A DNA stretch of 64,000 bases from Thiotrichales bacterium (GTDB lineage Bacteria; Pseudomonadota; Gammaproteobacteria; Thiomicrospirales; Thiomicrospiraceae). This document shows positions 43,639 to 53,793 of this stretch, one piece after another (position 1 is the stretch's first letter; the number at the start of each line of letters is the position of its first letter). Location of the stretch: positions 186,001-250,000 of the forward strand of contig JAFGUG010000057.1 of assembly GCA_016938655.1 (NCBI GenBank), written 5' to 3'. The translations under genes and the position numbers were made by a program. The notes beneath the pieces are model-generated. The model ran no database searches. It was not told where the DNA came from and saw nothing but the letters and a program-made list of their open reading frames with translations.

Positions 43639-45024
43639 CTAAAACGGCAATTCAAGCGTGGCATCCACTTGATGAATCCACGCTTTAAAGCGTTGTTTAA
43701 TTCGCGCTAAGGCTTCGGGGGTTTCACCTTCAAAACGCATCACCAAAACGGGCGAAGTATTAGACGGTCTGACCAAACCCCAACCATCCGCAAAGTCGGC
43801 TCGAATACCATCAAGGTCAAAAATGGTTGCGTCTTTAAAATCGGCTACCGCCTTGAGTTTTTCCATAAAAACGTAGTGTTCACCCTCGGCAAACGGCACA
43901 TCAATTTCTGGGGTGTTATAAGCATCCGGAAAGGTTGCAAACAGTGCACTGGCCGGTTGCGACTGCCCTGCCACAATCTCCAGCATGCGAGCCGCACCAT
44001 AAATCCCATCGTCAAACCCATACCAACGCTCGTTAAAAAAGATATGCCCCGACACCTCACCCGCCAAAGCCGCACCCGTGGCTTTAAGCTTGGCTTTCAT
44101 ATACGAATGTCCGGTTTTCCACATGGTGGCTTTGCCGCCTGCCGACTGAATCACCTTAGGCAAGAGCGAGGTGCATTTAATATCAAACAAAATCTCCGCG
44201 CCCGGATTGCGACTTAACACATCTTGAGAAAACAACATCATCTGCCGGTCGGCAAACAAAATATTTCCCTGCTCATCCACCACACCGCAGCGATCACCAT
44301 CACCATCAAATGCCAAACCCAAACCTGCGTTTTCAGCTTTAACCTTGGCGATTAAATCGGTTAAATTTTTCGGTTTGGCTGGATCGGGATGGTGATTAGG
44401 AAAGGTGCCATCGACCTCGCAAAACAGCTCAATGACCTCGCACCCCAGCGCTCGAAAGATTTGCGGTGCATAGGCACCCGCCACGCCATTACCCGCATCC
44501 ACGACCACCTTTAAAGGTCTGGCAATGCAAAGGTTATTAACGATTTTATGTCGATAATCGGGTTCAATATTATAGGTTTGACGTTGGCCGGCACCCTGCA
44601 CAAAGTCATCATGCTGAATGCGTGTTAATAAGGTTTGAATCGCCTCATCACTCAAGGTGATGCCATTCACCACCATTTTAATACCGTTGTAATCGGGCGG
44701 ATTGTGCGAGCCGGTAACCATGGCGCACGAATTGACGTTAGGCAAGGTTGCGGCGGCAAAGTAAACCATCGGCGTGGTGACTACGCCTAAATCAATCACG
44801 TTTACCCCTGTACTCAACAGGCCTGCTGACAATTGATTAAGCAGTCGTTGCCCGGAGAGTCGGCCATCACGACCAACCACAACCGTTGTCTGCCCCGTTT
44901 TAAGAATTTCTGAGCCCAAGGCACGGCCAATTAAGGCCACCGTCTTTTCGGTTAAGGCGTTATCCACCACACCGCGAATGTCATACGCTCTAAAAATACT
45001 TTCGGCCACTTGCGACATGCTCAT
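43639..45024 (-). CDS. Phosphomannomutase/phosphoglucomutase (AlgC-like)
   Basis: FRAYDIRGVV, VTGSHNPPDYNGIK, FDGDGDRCGVVD, GEVSGHIFF. Confidence 0.93.
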   Translation of the reverse strand: MSMSQVAESIFRAYDIRGVVDNALTEKTVALIGRALGSEILKTGQTTVVVGRDGRLSGQRLLNQLSAGLLSTGVNVIDLGVVTTPMVYFAAATLPNVNSCAMVTGSHNPPDYNGIKMVVNGITLSDEAIQTLLTRIQHDDFVQGAGQRQTYNIEPDYRHKIVNNLCIARPLKVVVDAGNGVAGAYAPQIFRALGCEVIELFCEVDGTFPNHHPDPAKPKNLTDLIAKVKAENAGLGLAFDGDGDRCGVVDEQGNILFADRQMMLFSQDVLSRNPGAEILFDIKCTSLLPKVIQSAGGKATMWKTGHSYMKAKLKATGAALAGEVSGHIFFNERWYGFDDGIYGAARMLEIVAGQSQPASALFATFPDAYNTPEIDVPFAEGEHYVFMEKLKAVADFKDATIFDLDGIRADFADGWGLVRPSNTSPVLVMRFEGETPEALARIKQRFKAWIHQVDATLELPF

Positions 45025-45224
45025 TTCCTTTTAATGGGTAGCGGTATTGTAAAACACAACGCAGCGATGAACGGCAATTTTAAAAACTGGCAGGCCTGGT
45101 ATCGACTTTTCGCTTTTTAAAGACCACTGTTATTAAATTGTTTTATGCAATTATCATAATATTCAGTAAGTTAATGCGTAAAATACCCATAATTATTATC
45201 CTATTGCACGAGACACCGTTTTTT

Positions 45225-47282
45225 ATGAAATCGATATTCAAAACCATCCCCCTCTTTATGACTTTATTGCTTAGTTTAAGTTTAGTGGGCTGTGGCGGCG
45301 GTGGCTCCTCTGAACCCACCGATGATACCAGCACCAAAACTCTGACTGGGTTAACGGCTGTTGGTGCACCGCTATCGAATGCACAAATTGTGATAAAAGG
45401 CCGTGCAGGGTTAGAAGCCACCGGACAGGCGAATGCAGCCGGTAACTTCTCAATTGATATCACTGACCTGACCGCCCCTTATATTCTAAAGGCCACCAGC
45501 AGTGACCCATCGTTGGTACTCTACTCCTATGCCAGAAGCGGCGCTACCAACGCCAACATTACCCCCATCACCACGATTATTGTGTCCCGTTCGCTCGAAT
45601 CCGGTAGCACCCTGCAAGCCCTATTTGCAGGATTTAGTGATATTAATTTAAATGTCTTCGAAACGAATTTTCGAGCGGCCATCAATGAGATGAACGATGC
45701 CATCGGCAATTCAGACTTTTCTGGTTTTGACCACTTTTCAGGGGTGTTTGCAGCGGATGGTACGGAATATGACGGTATTTTAGACAGCTTTAACTTTGGC
45801 TACCAAAATGGACCGATTGTCATAAAAAACAGCGACAACGTCATCATGATTGGCACCAACGATACCGATGAAATCTTGGGTGAAGATAACAATAAATACA
45901 CCAACATCACCGGAAAAATCGTTGACGGTAGCACCAATCTGCCAATTGAGGGCGCAACGGTAACCATTACCTTAGACGGCAGCGACACGCCAATTACGGC
46001 TTCAACGGATGCAAACGGGGTTTTTGAAGTTGAAGTTCCCAAATTCAATACCATTACCGTCACCGTTAGTGGAGAAGGTTATCAAGAGACCATCATTGAA
46101 AACATCGACAGCGCTTCAGCGGCCAGTGAAATTAGCCTAGCGAAAATCCCAAGCACCCCTAGCACTGAAGTTAATCCGGTCACTTTTAAAGGTAAAATCC
46201 TCGACTCGGCCACCGAGAACGCTGGGGTAGCGACGGTAACGGTGTTAGTTCGTGCCGGCATCAACAACCAAACTGGCGACATCCTTTACCGAACAGAATC
46301 GGACGCAAATGGTGACTTCAATTTTGCAAGTATTCCAGCAGGTAATTACACCTTAGAGCTCGTTAAAGACGGTTACTATTCTAGTTTTGAAAATGTCTAC
46401 ATCGACAGCTCAAACCAAGCTGACACAACCAACCTATACGTTCATACCGACATCAACGCCACGGAAACAGATGACAGTGATGCCGGAACAGACACAGGAA
46501 CAGACACAGGAACAGACACAGGAACGGACACTGGAACGGATACAGGAACGGACACAGGAACGGACACAGGAACGGACACAGGAACGGACACAGGAACGGA
46601 CACAGGAACGGACACTGGAACAGACACTGGAACAGACACTGGAACGGACACTGGAACAGACACCGGAACAGACACCGGAACAGACACCGGAACAGACACC
46701 GGAACGGATAACAGTGATACCGGAACGGATACGAATACGGGCGAAGCAGATCCAATTACTTCTTTGACAATTATCTTGACTTGGGACGCGCAACCTGAAG
46801 ATTTGGATGCGCATTTAACTGGCCCAAAAGCGGGCAATGAGAATGAACGTTTTCATATTCAAGTGTTAACAGAAGACGATAAGTGCTGGGCAGATACAGC
46901 TTTAGATTCGAATGCTTCTTGCGATAATAACGAAACTGCGACGGCCTATCTTGAGCGTGATGATGTTGATGGTTTTGGCCCAGAAACACTGGTCATACGC
47001 ACTTTAACAGCCGGGGAATATAAGTTTTATGTTCATCATTATATTGACCCCATTTTTGGTAGTACTGATGTTGAAAAAACAGGCTCGATTAGCACAACAT
47101 CTAACGCCCAAGTTAAGGTCATTGACAGTAATGGTGAAACCTATACCTTTAATGCACCCGTGAGCGGTGGAGAGGGGCCTAATGATATTTGGCATGTATT
47201 TACAACTAATGCGAGTGGAAAACCATTGTCAGTAAACACGCTCGAAGCCAAGAGTACGGATGTCACTTTCAGCTTGGAATAA
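45225..47282 (+). CDS. Lipoprotein with carboxypeptidase-regulatory-like/Ig-like domains, (DTGT)18 linker and DUF2135-like C-terminal domain
   Basis: Lipobox LVGCGGGG; repeat domains; C-terminal LTIILTWDAQPEDLDAHLTGP...; ATG 45225 preferred over track 45138. Confidence 0.75.
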   Translation: MKSIFKTIPLFMTLLLSLSLVGCGGGGSSEPTDDTSTKTLTGLTAVGAPLSNAQIVIKGRAGLEATGQANAAGNFSIDITDLTAPYILKATSSDPSLVLYSYARSGATNANITPITTIIVSRSLESGSTLQALFAGFSDINLNVFETNFRAAINEMNDAIGNSDFSGFDHFSGVFAADGTEYDGILDSFNFGYQNGPIVIKNSDNVIMIGTNDTDEILGEDNNKYTNITGKIVDGSTNLPIEGATVTITLDGSDTPITASTDANGVFEVEVPKFNTITVTVSGEGYQETIIENIDSASAASEISLAKIPSTPSTEVNPVTFKGKILDSATENAGVATVTVLVRAGINNQTGDILYRTESDANGDFNFASIPAGNYTLELVKDGYYSSFENVYIDSSNQADTTNLYVHTDINATETDDSDAGTDTGTDTGTDTGTDTGTDTGTDTGTDTGTDTGTDTGTDTGTDTGTDTGTDTGTDTGTDTGTDTGTDTGTDTGTDNSDTGTDTNTGEADPITSLTIILTWDAQPEDLDAHLTGPKAGNENERFHIQVLTEDDKCWADTALDSNASCDNNETATAYLERDDVDGFGPETLVIRTLTAGEYKFYVHHYIDPIFGSTDVEKTGSISTTSNAQVKVIDSNGETYTFNAPVSGGEGPNDIWHVFTTNASGKPLSVNTLEAKSTDVTFSLE
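46491..46706 (+). repeat. 18 tandem 12-bp units GACACNGGAACR (DTGT)
   Basis: Counted directly; only synonymous variants among units. Confidence 0.95.
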
Positions 47283-47308
47283 CATCAATTAACTTAAATT
47301 CTTATAAT

Positions 47309-47350
47309 AAAAAACCGCCTGTTTACAGTGTTGTGACAGGCGGTTTTTTA
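47309..47350. terminator. Terminator
   Basis: AAAAAACCGCCTGT...ACAGGCGGTTTTTT. Confidence 0.88.
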
Positions 47351-47374
47351 TGCCTAATTGTTGAAGACTATTTC

Positions 47375-47400
47375 AAAAGTCGGCAGGCCTGCTGATTTTT
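47375..47400. repeat. GCAGGCCTGC-family palindrome between convergent genes
   Basis: AAAAGTCGGCAGGCCTGCTGATTTTT. Confidence 0.85.
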
Positions 47401-47416
47401 AAAACAAACGAGTAAG

Positions 47417-47878
47417 CTATTTGGTTCCTGTTGAACCAAATCCACCTTCACCACGCTCGGTCGCATCGCCAAAGTTTTCAACTTCTGTAAACACCGGCTG
47501 TAACACCGGCACAATCACCATCTGCGCAATACGTTCACCGACTTCAACGGTGTAAGCGGTATCACTGCGGTTCCAGCACGACACCATCAACGGCCCTTGG
47601 TAATCCGAGTCAATCAAACCCACTAAATTCCCGAGCACGATGCCGTGTTTGTGACCTAACCCAGAACGCGGTAACAACATGGCCGCCAAACCAGCATCGT
47701 CCAAGTGAATCGCCATGCCGGTTGGAATCAGCACGGTTTGACCTGGTTCAATCGTCATGGATTCATCAATACAAGCACGTAAGTCTAAGCCTGCCGAGCC
47801 TTTGGTGCCGTAATGTGGCATCTCTATTTCATTGCCTAAACGTTTATCCAGAATTTTGTATTCCACTTGAATCGTCAT
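47417..47878 (-). CDS. dut: dUTP diphosphatase
   Basis: [48 protein letters not shown] 47878 preferred. Confidence 0.96.
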   Translation of the reverse strand: MTIQVEYKILDKRLGNEIEMPHYGTKGSAGLDLRACIDESMTIEPGQTVLIPTGMAIHLDDAGLAAMLLPRSGLGHKHGIVLGNLVGLIDSDYQGPLMVSCWNRSDTAYTVEVGERIAQMVIVPVLQPVFTEVENFGDATERGEGGFGSTGTK

Positions 47879-48099
47879 GCTTGTTCCTTTTATTAAAGTC
47901 ATACGGTTGAGTTTGTGCAAACATTCTACTGATAACCGAGGGTACGGGCAAACTTGCATGCGCCTAATAATCCGCGGGCTCTAACGAATACCAAACGAAT
48001 ACCAAACAAATAAATAGGGAATCGTTAATGCGTTTCCATTCTCAAGACAGCTAAGGTAGTATATAAAAATTGTCACTCTGCTCTTAGAAAGGAATTCAA

Positions 48100-48573
48100 A
48101 TGAAGTCATCACACGCCCTAAAAGTCATGCTTAGCGCTGCTGCGCTATTTTTTAGTACGTCGGTATTTGCGGCATCCGATCCCGTCGTGGTGACCCATCA
48201 AACAACCGGTTCTTATGAGGACATTTCCAGCAACATCCGCGAGAGTATTGAGGGCAAGGGCCTTAATGTGGCACACGTTCTGCCCGCTGGTGAGATGCTG
48301 CACCGCACGGGGCCCAGCTTTGATTATAAAAATGACATCTACAAAGAGGCGCAAACCTTTGAGTTTTGCAGTGCCGCTATTTCACATAAATTAGCACGTC
48401 AAAACCCACACAACATTGTGTTATGCCCTTTTACCATCAGTGTTTACACGCTATTTGAAAACCCAAATATGGTTAATTTAAGTTACCGCGTGCCGGTTGG
48501 TAAACCGGGTTCAGAAGCCGTGGTTCAAGAGGTGGTCGATTTAATAGAGAGTATTATTGCAGAATCGATGTAA
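48100..48573 (+). CDS. DUF302 domain protein, exported
   Basis: Signal peptide; FEFCSAAISHKLARQNPHNIVLCPFTISVY. Confidence 0.8.
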   Translation: MKSSHALKVMLSAAALFFSTSVFAASDPVVVTHQTTGSYEDISSNIRESIEGKGLNVAHVLPAGEMLHRTGPSFDYKNDIYKEAQTFEFCSAAISHKLARQNPHNIVLCPFTISVYTLFENPNMVNLSYRVPVGKPGSEAVVQEVVDLIESIIAESM

Positions 48574-48678
48574 CCTTACTAAAACCGCATAAAAGTCGCT
48601 CAGTATCTTTGACTTAGCGACTTAACGTTTCTACTCTCTGTTTTCAATTCTCCACTCAAACGAAAATACCCTTAAACC

Positions 48679-49422
48679 ATGCCCGCTAAACGCACCCGAT
48701 TAGACCGCTTTATTAGCGCTCGCCTCATCATTAACCGACGCAACATTAAAGCCATGCTTGCTCAGGGACGCGTGTTTGTAAATGGCGAGCTGGCAAACGA
48801 TGTGCAGATGCTGGTGGATGAGTTTTCGAATGTAGTCGTCGATGGCAAAGCCCTGTCCAACCAAACCCCCACCTACATTATGTTGCATAAACCGATTGGC
48901 GTGGTCAGTGCAACCCAAGACACTAAACACAAAACCGTTATCGACTTACTCGATCGTGCAGATAAGCGCGATTTCCACATTGTCGGTCGTCTCGACCTCA
49001 ATACATCAGGGTTAGTCTTGCTGACCAATGACGGCTTATGGTCAAGACAACTCACCTCACCGCAGAGCGATGTAGAAAAACGTTACCACGTCACCCTAAA
49101 GAATCCTCTCACAAATGAATACGCCCCCGCATTTGCAGAAGGGATGTACTTTGCATTTGAAAACATCACGACTCGACCGGCTAAAATTGAAATTTTGTCA
49201 GAGTTTGAAGCGGAAGTGATTTTAGTAGAGGGCAAGTATCACCAAATCAAGCGGATGTTTGGACGGTTTCAAAACCAAGTGGTTAAACTGCACCGACACT
49301 CGATTGGTGAGATCCAACTCGATCCGAATTTGCAACCCGGCGAAAGTCGAGAACTCACGCAGGCGGAAGTTCAATCAACGCTAAAAAAGCGGGGGTTAAA
49401 CCAAATCGCTAATAAAACGTAA
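48679..49422 (+). CDS. rRNA pseudouridine synthase (RsuA-like)
   Basis: S4-like N-terminus; HIVGRLDLNTSGLVLLTNDG; GKYHQIKRMFG. Confidence 0.92.
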   Translation: MPAKRTRLDRFISARLIINRRNIKAMLAQGRVFVNGELANDVQMLVDEFSNVVVDGKALSNQTPTYIMLHKPIGVVSATQDTKHKTVIDLLDRADKRDFHIVGRLDLNTSGLVLLTNDGLWSRQLTSPQSDVEKRYHVTLKNPLTNEYAPAFAEGMYFAFENITTRPAKIEILSEFEAEVILVEGKYHQIKRMFGRFQNQVVKLHRHSIGEIQLDPNLQPGESRELTQAEVQSTLKKRGLNQIANKT

Positions 49423-50607
49423 TAAATCGGTGGCCTGCTGCGTTTTAGTCGAACTAGGTAAGGCCTTTTCTTGTTGCTCAGTAATTAATGTCAACGCATT
49501 GCTATCCTGTTCAAAACCTAGGTTTTCGCCGACTTGATTGGCGCAAATCATATCCAGATTTTTACTGCGCAACTTAGTTCGTGCGTATTCCAGTACGTTC
49601 TCGGTTTCTGCGGCAAACCCCACCACAAAAGGCTTAGTATCTTGTTGCGCAACCCAAGCAACAATATCAGGGTTTTTGGTCAACGTTAAAACCATCTCGT
49701 CACTGCCCGCCTGCTTTTTAAGCTTTTGTGCAGCCGGTTCAGCCACTCTAAAATCGGCCACGGCGGCGGCACTGATAAACACATCCGCACTGGCAACATG
49801 TTGTTGCACAGCCTCAAACATCTGTTGCGCAGAACGCACATTTAAGCATTCAACTTTGACAGGCGTGCTCAAATTGACCGGCCCGGCAATCAATGTCACT
49901 TTCGCGCCCACTTTCGCCGCAACTTCTGCAATGGCAAAGCCCATCTTGCCCGAACTGCGATTACCAATAAAACGAACTGGGTCAATCGCTTCATAGGTGG
50001 GGCCGGCGGTCACTAACAGGGTTTTGCCTTTCCAGAAACGTCGCAATTCTAAGCAGGCCTGCTGATTTTTAACTTGCTGAACTTGAAACTGGTTTACCGC
50101 ATCAAATATCACCTGCGGTTCGGGCATTCTACCCTCGCCCACATCGCCGCAGGCCTGCTCACCCGATGCTGGTTGCAAGATTTCAAAGCCACGCTGCTGT
50201 AGAATTGCCACATTCTCTTGAGTGGCCGCATTGCTCCACATCACTTTATTCATGGCGGGTGCGAGCATAATCGGCTTGTCGGTGGCGACCACCAACGTGG
50301 TGAGTAGATCATCGGCTCTGCCCATGCGCAACTTGGCCAAGGTTTCGGCACTGGCGGGGGCAATGACAATTTGATCGGCCCAACGAGCCAGTTCAATATG
50401 CCCCATGCCCATCTCTTGGTTGGTATCAAACAAGCTGTCACGCACCGGATTACCGGATAATGCTTGAAACGACAACGGCTGAATAAACTCTTTGGCACCG
50501 GAGGTCATCACCACTTGCACCTCATGCCCGGCCTTGATAAATAGGCGTGTAAGTTCTAGAGATTTGTAAGCGGCAATGCCACCGGTCACGCCAATCAGTA
50601 TTTTCAT
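49396..50607 (-). CDS. coaBC: Bifunctional phosphopantothenoylcysteine decarboxylase/phosphopantothenate-cysteine ligase
   Basis: GVTGGIAAYKSLEL, PAMNKVMW, ACGDVGEGRM, ITAGPTYEAIDPVRFIGNRSSGKMG-like motif. Confidence 0.95.
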   Translation of the reverse strand: MKILIGVTGGIAAYKSLELTRLFIKAGHEVQVVMTSGAKEFIQPLSFQALSGNPVRDSLFDTNQEMGMGHIELARWADQIVIAPASAETLAKLRMGRADDLLTTLVVATDKPIMLAPAMNKVMWSNAATQENVAILQQRGFEILQPASGEQACGDVGEGRMPEPQVIFDAVNQFQVQQVKNQQACLELRRFWKGKTLLVTAGPTYEAIDPVRFIGNRSSGKMGFAIAEVAAKVGAKVTLIAGPVNLSTPVKVECLNVRSAQQMFEAVQQHVASADVFISAAAVADFRVAEPAAQKLKKQAGSDEMVLTLTKNPDIVAWVAQQDTKPFVVGFAAETENVLEYARTKLRSKNLDMICANQVGENLGFEQDSNALTLITEQQEKALPSSTKTQQATDLLRFISDLV

Positions 50608-50733
50608 AGTCTATTCATGGTTGTTTGCAAAAGAGCGTTTATGATACCTAATCCTCATCGTTTTCGCCCACTTTCGATATTTCATCAAGTCGGTTACACT
50701 TAAACTCACTTAAAACCTAGTTGTGAAAGAACC

Positions 50734-51234
50734 ATGAATCAAGTCAAATTTAGCTTAATTGTTTACAGCCTTATTTTCTTCGTGTCTTTTGTTGACATCA
50801 TTATGGACTGGGAAACAATGGGCGGTTTAAACCCGCATATTCTTGTAGAAGCCGTAATGGGATTAATTGCTTTACTGGCGTTTGCAGTTTTATTTGTTTG
50901 GAACCTAAAGCAAAACAAACAAATGGTTAATCTGAAAAAAACCTTAACGAACACAGAAAAGCAGTTAACCGAATCCAAAGTGCAAACTCAGAAATTGATG
51001 GGTGAGTTTTCTAAAATTATACAAACCCAATTTGATGAATGGCAGTTAACCAAAAGTGAAAAAGAGGTCGCCTTGTTGATCTTGAAAGGCCTAACCTTAG
51101 ACGAGATTGCTGGAGTGCGTGAAACCCGTGAAAAAACCGTTCGTCAACAGGCGTCAAACTTATACAAAAAAGCCGGCATCGCTGGCCGGCATCAGTTGGT
51201 CGCGTATTTCTTTGAAGATCTGCTGATTACTTAA
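50734..51234 (+). CDS. Membrane-anchored LuxR-type HTH regulator
   Basis: Two N-terminal TM helices; LTKSEKEVALLILKGLTLDEIAGVRETREKTVRQQASNLYKKAGIAGRHQLVAYF. Confidence 0.82.
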   Translation: MNQVKFSLIVYSLIFFVSFVDIIMDWETMGGLNPHILVEAVMGLIALLAFAVLFVWNLKQNKQMVNLKKTLTNTEKQLTESKVQTQKLMGEFSKIIQTQFDEWQLTKSEKEVALLILKGLTLDEIAGVRETREKTVRQQASNLYKKAGIAGRHQLVAYFFEDLLIT

Positions 51235-51274
51235 TCATCCAGCATTCAGCAAGTTATCAACGCCTAACCCTTCA

Positions 51275-51315
51275 AAAAAGGCCTGCCACTTTCATTAAAG
51301 TGAGCAGGCCTGCTT
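51275..51315. terminator. Terminator-like hairpin made of two inverted repeat copies
   Basis: AAAAAAGGCCTGCCACTTT-catt-AAAGTGAGCAGGCCT between convergent genes. Confidence 0.7.
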
Positions 51316-51321
51316 AAATCT

Positions 51322-52578
51322 TTACGCAAACGTATCAGCAAACAAATTGCCCGACCAGTTAAACATATCACGATAATTACCACTGCTTGGCACTTCTGCT
51401 GCAGGATAACCCGCATTCGGCACCAACTGCATTAATTTTGTGGTCGAGTTATACTCATACACCGCCGTTAACCAACTGGCTTGCGTTGAAGAGACCGGGC
51501 TGTAACAGGCCGAATTGGTTTTGGGTGCGGGGTCAGGCGCTAAGTTTTGCAAAGAACGCAACACCGCATCCGCACACACTTTGGCTTCTGAATTACCAAT
51601 GTGCCCCGCTTTCGGTTGGCCTGTGGCCTGTGAATCGCCAATAATATGAATATTACTTTTTAGGGTTGATTCATAACTTAACGGGTTAATGGGCGCCCAG
51701 TTTCCTGAGTTTAAACCGGCATCAAAAATAATCTGCCCGGCTTTTTGATTGGGAATGACATTTAAGGTGTCTGCGGTCAGCGTTTGCGCTGCCTCACCAT
51801 TTTCAGAGAAAGTCACACTGCGCGCGTCCGAATCGACACTTTGCACCACGGAGTTAGGTCGGTAGCGAATGCCATAACCGTTAAACTGCGCTTGGAACAT
51901 CGCGGTTTCAACGGTGATATTGGCATTCGCGTCCAAAACCGTGACCTGACAATTCACATAGCCTTTGGTATTTTTTAAGTAATCGGCAACGACACAAGCA
52001 CGCTCATACGGTCCGGGAGGACAACGATAGGGTGCAGCCGGAATGGTCATCACAAAATGGTCACCATCGGTCATGGCATCAATTTGTGCTTTTAACAAAT
52101 TGGTTTGTTCACCCGCTTTCCAAGCGTGCGGTATTTTGGTGGAATCTAACCCAGGAATATCAATAAAATCGATACCCGGCGCTAAAATCAGGCGGTCGTA
52201 AGCTATACTTGAACCACCTTGCAGCGCAATGGTTTGATTGACTGAGTCAATCGAGCTCACCAAATCATGCACCATATTCACCGCATATTGCGTACTGTGA
52301 ATAACGTAATTAAACGTCAAATCATCGGTGGTTTTTTGATGGTTTAACACCAAATTACTTAAAATGGGCGATACATAGGTGGTATTCGGCTCAATCAAGG
52401 TCACTTCTACGCCTAAGCCACCCCACATTTTTAGGTATTTAGCAGCGGTTGCGCCGGCAAACCCACCGCCCACAACCACCACATGTGGCAAGGCAGCCGC
52501 TCTTAAAATTTGAGGAGACAGTAACGCTGCGGCACCTAAGCCCATCGCTTTTAATAAACTTCTACGTGATAAATTCAT
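51322..52578 (-). CDS. Flavocytochrome c sulfide dehydrogenase-like flavoprotein (FccB-like)
   Basis: Tat-type signal NLSRRSLLKAMG, VVVVGGGFAGATAAKYLK, YRCPPGPYERACVVADYLK. Confidence 0.87.
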   Translation of the reverse strand: MNLSRRSLLKAMGLGAAALLSPQILRAAALPHVVVVGGGFAGATAAKYLKMWGGLGVEVTLIEPNTTYVSPILSNLVLNHQKTTDDLTFNYVIHSTQYAVNMVHDLVSSIDSVNQTIALQGGSSIAYDRLILAPGIDFIDIPGLDSTKIPHAWKAGEQTNLLKAQIDAMTDGDHFVMTIPAAPYRCPPGPYERACVVADYLKNTKGYVNCQVTVLDANANITVETAMFQAQFNGYGIRYRPNSVVQSVDSDARSVTFSENGEAAQTLTADTLNVIPNQKAGQIIFDAGLNSGNWAPINPLSYESTLKSNIHIIGDSQATGQPKAGHIGNSEAKVCADAVLRSLQNLAPDPAPKTNSACYSPVSSTQASWLTAVYEYNSTTKLMQLVPNAGYPAAEVPSSGNYRDMFNWSGNLFADTFA

Positions 52579-52581
52579 GGC

Positions 52582-53634
52582 TTAATCCTCCCCTTCAGAG
52601 CTGGACTGGGTCGCTAACCAACCCGCTAATGCTTCAATTTCTGCGTCGCTGTAACCGTGCGCTTGGGCTTCCATAATCGGTTCATCTTCCCCGCCGGATT
52701 TAAACTCTTGCATCTCTTCAATGGTTTCACGAGCCGATTCACCCGCTATGCTGTCCCAACCATTGGTTGAGTTGCCGTTGGTGCCATGACACATCGCGCA
52801 TTGCGCGGCCAATAACCGTCCGGTTGTTACAGTGTAAGCACTCACTGGCGTGTAATTGGTTGAGGTATTGCTTGAGGTGTCGTTATCATCATCGTAGTCG
52901 TCGTCTTCGCTATCACGCACGCCATCGTTGTCGTCATCGCTGTCATCGTCGTCTTTAATGCCATCATTATCGTCATCGCTATCATAACGGTCATCAACCC
53001 CATCATCGTCACGATCATTGTCATCGCTTTCATCAACATCAGGCGTGCCATCATTATCGTCATCGGTGTCAATCTTGTTATATTCGCCATCGTTGTCATC
53101 ATCTTCGTACACATTGGGAATACCATCATTATCGCTGTCTAAACTGTCCTGAGCCACTTGGACAACATTTGTCCCCTCGGGTAAATCAGGGGTAATGACC
53201 AATGGTTCATCCACGACGCCATCGCCATTAATATCAACAATATCAGCCAAGTCCATTTTCAAAGGCACATAGCCTAAATTAAAGGCAACGGTGGTATTCA
53301 TCAGGCCACTGGTAACGCCATTTGATTGAATGCTGATTGGCGTAATAATTTGATTGGCTTGCCCCTCGTTGGTGGTCATCACCAAATGACAGTTCACACC
53401 AGCCGGAATACTTAAGCTAAAGGGATGTTCGGAAGTCCCATTGTCCGTTGAGGGGGTTGAGTAGTAACTGCCATCGGTACAGAAGGCTTCAATTAAGGTG
53501 CCTGGAACCGTACCGCTTATGGTGGCCGTTGTCGCCACGCTGGTTGAACTGGTAGAGGAACCGGAACCACCACACCCTGCGAGCAAGAGTGCCGCAGCCA
53601 AGCTGGTGAGCATAAAAGGTCGACGAATCGTCAT
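52582..53634 (-). CDS. Cytochrome c lipoprotein with Asp-rich thrombospondin-3-type repeats (FccA-like position)
   Basis: Lipobox LAGCGG, repeated DxDNDGxxD region, single CAMCHG heme site. Confidence 0.85.
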   Translation of the reverse strand: MTIRRPFMLTSLAAALLLAGCGGSGSSTSSTSVATTATISGTVPGTLIEAFCTDGSYYSTPSTDNGTSEHPFSLSIPAGVNCHLVMTTNEGQANQIITPISIQSNGVTSGLMNTTVAFNLGYVPLKMDLADIVDINGDGVVDEPLVITPDLPEGTNVVQVAQDSLDSDNDGIPNVYEDDDNDGEYNKIDTDDDNDGTPDVDESDDNDRDDDGVDDRYDSDDDNDGIKDDDDSDDDNDGVRDSEDDDYDDDNDTSSNTSTNYTPVSAYTVTTGRLLAAQCAMCHGTNGNSTNGWDSIAGESARETIEEMQEFKSGGEDEPIMEAQAHGYSDAEIEALAGWLATQSSSEGED

Positions 53635-53793
53635 AAATCACTCCAATGTTATTCTTATTTTTAATCTATTTTTTAGGTTGCTTACATCGATTTCAAAGCG
53701 TGCAAAAAAATTTAAGAGGTTTAAACGTTAGCAGGCCTGGGTACTCGATAAGGCTAGGCACCATCTTAATTCTATTTCCCTATAAAAATAGTA

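Noticed and set aside
46491-46706. Possible CRISPR-like array
   Set aside because: Contiguous 12-bp units with no spacers and in-frame within a long CDS.
46434-46837. Three antisense ORFs and one alternate-frame ORF of 100-131 aa
   Set aside because: All are by-products of the 12-bp (DTGT) tandem repeat, which keeps several frames open.
52842-53129. 95-aa Met/Thr-rich minus-strand ORF
   Set aside because: Frame-shifted shadow of the Asp-rich repeat region of the cytochrome gene.
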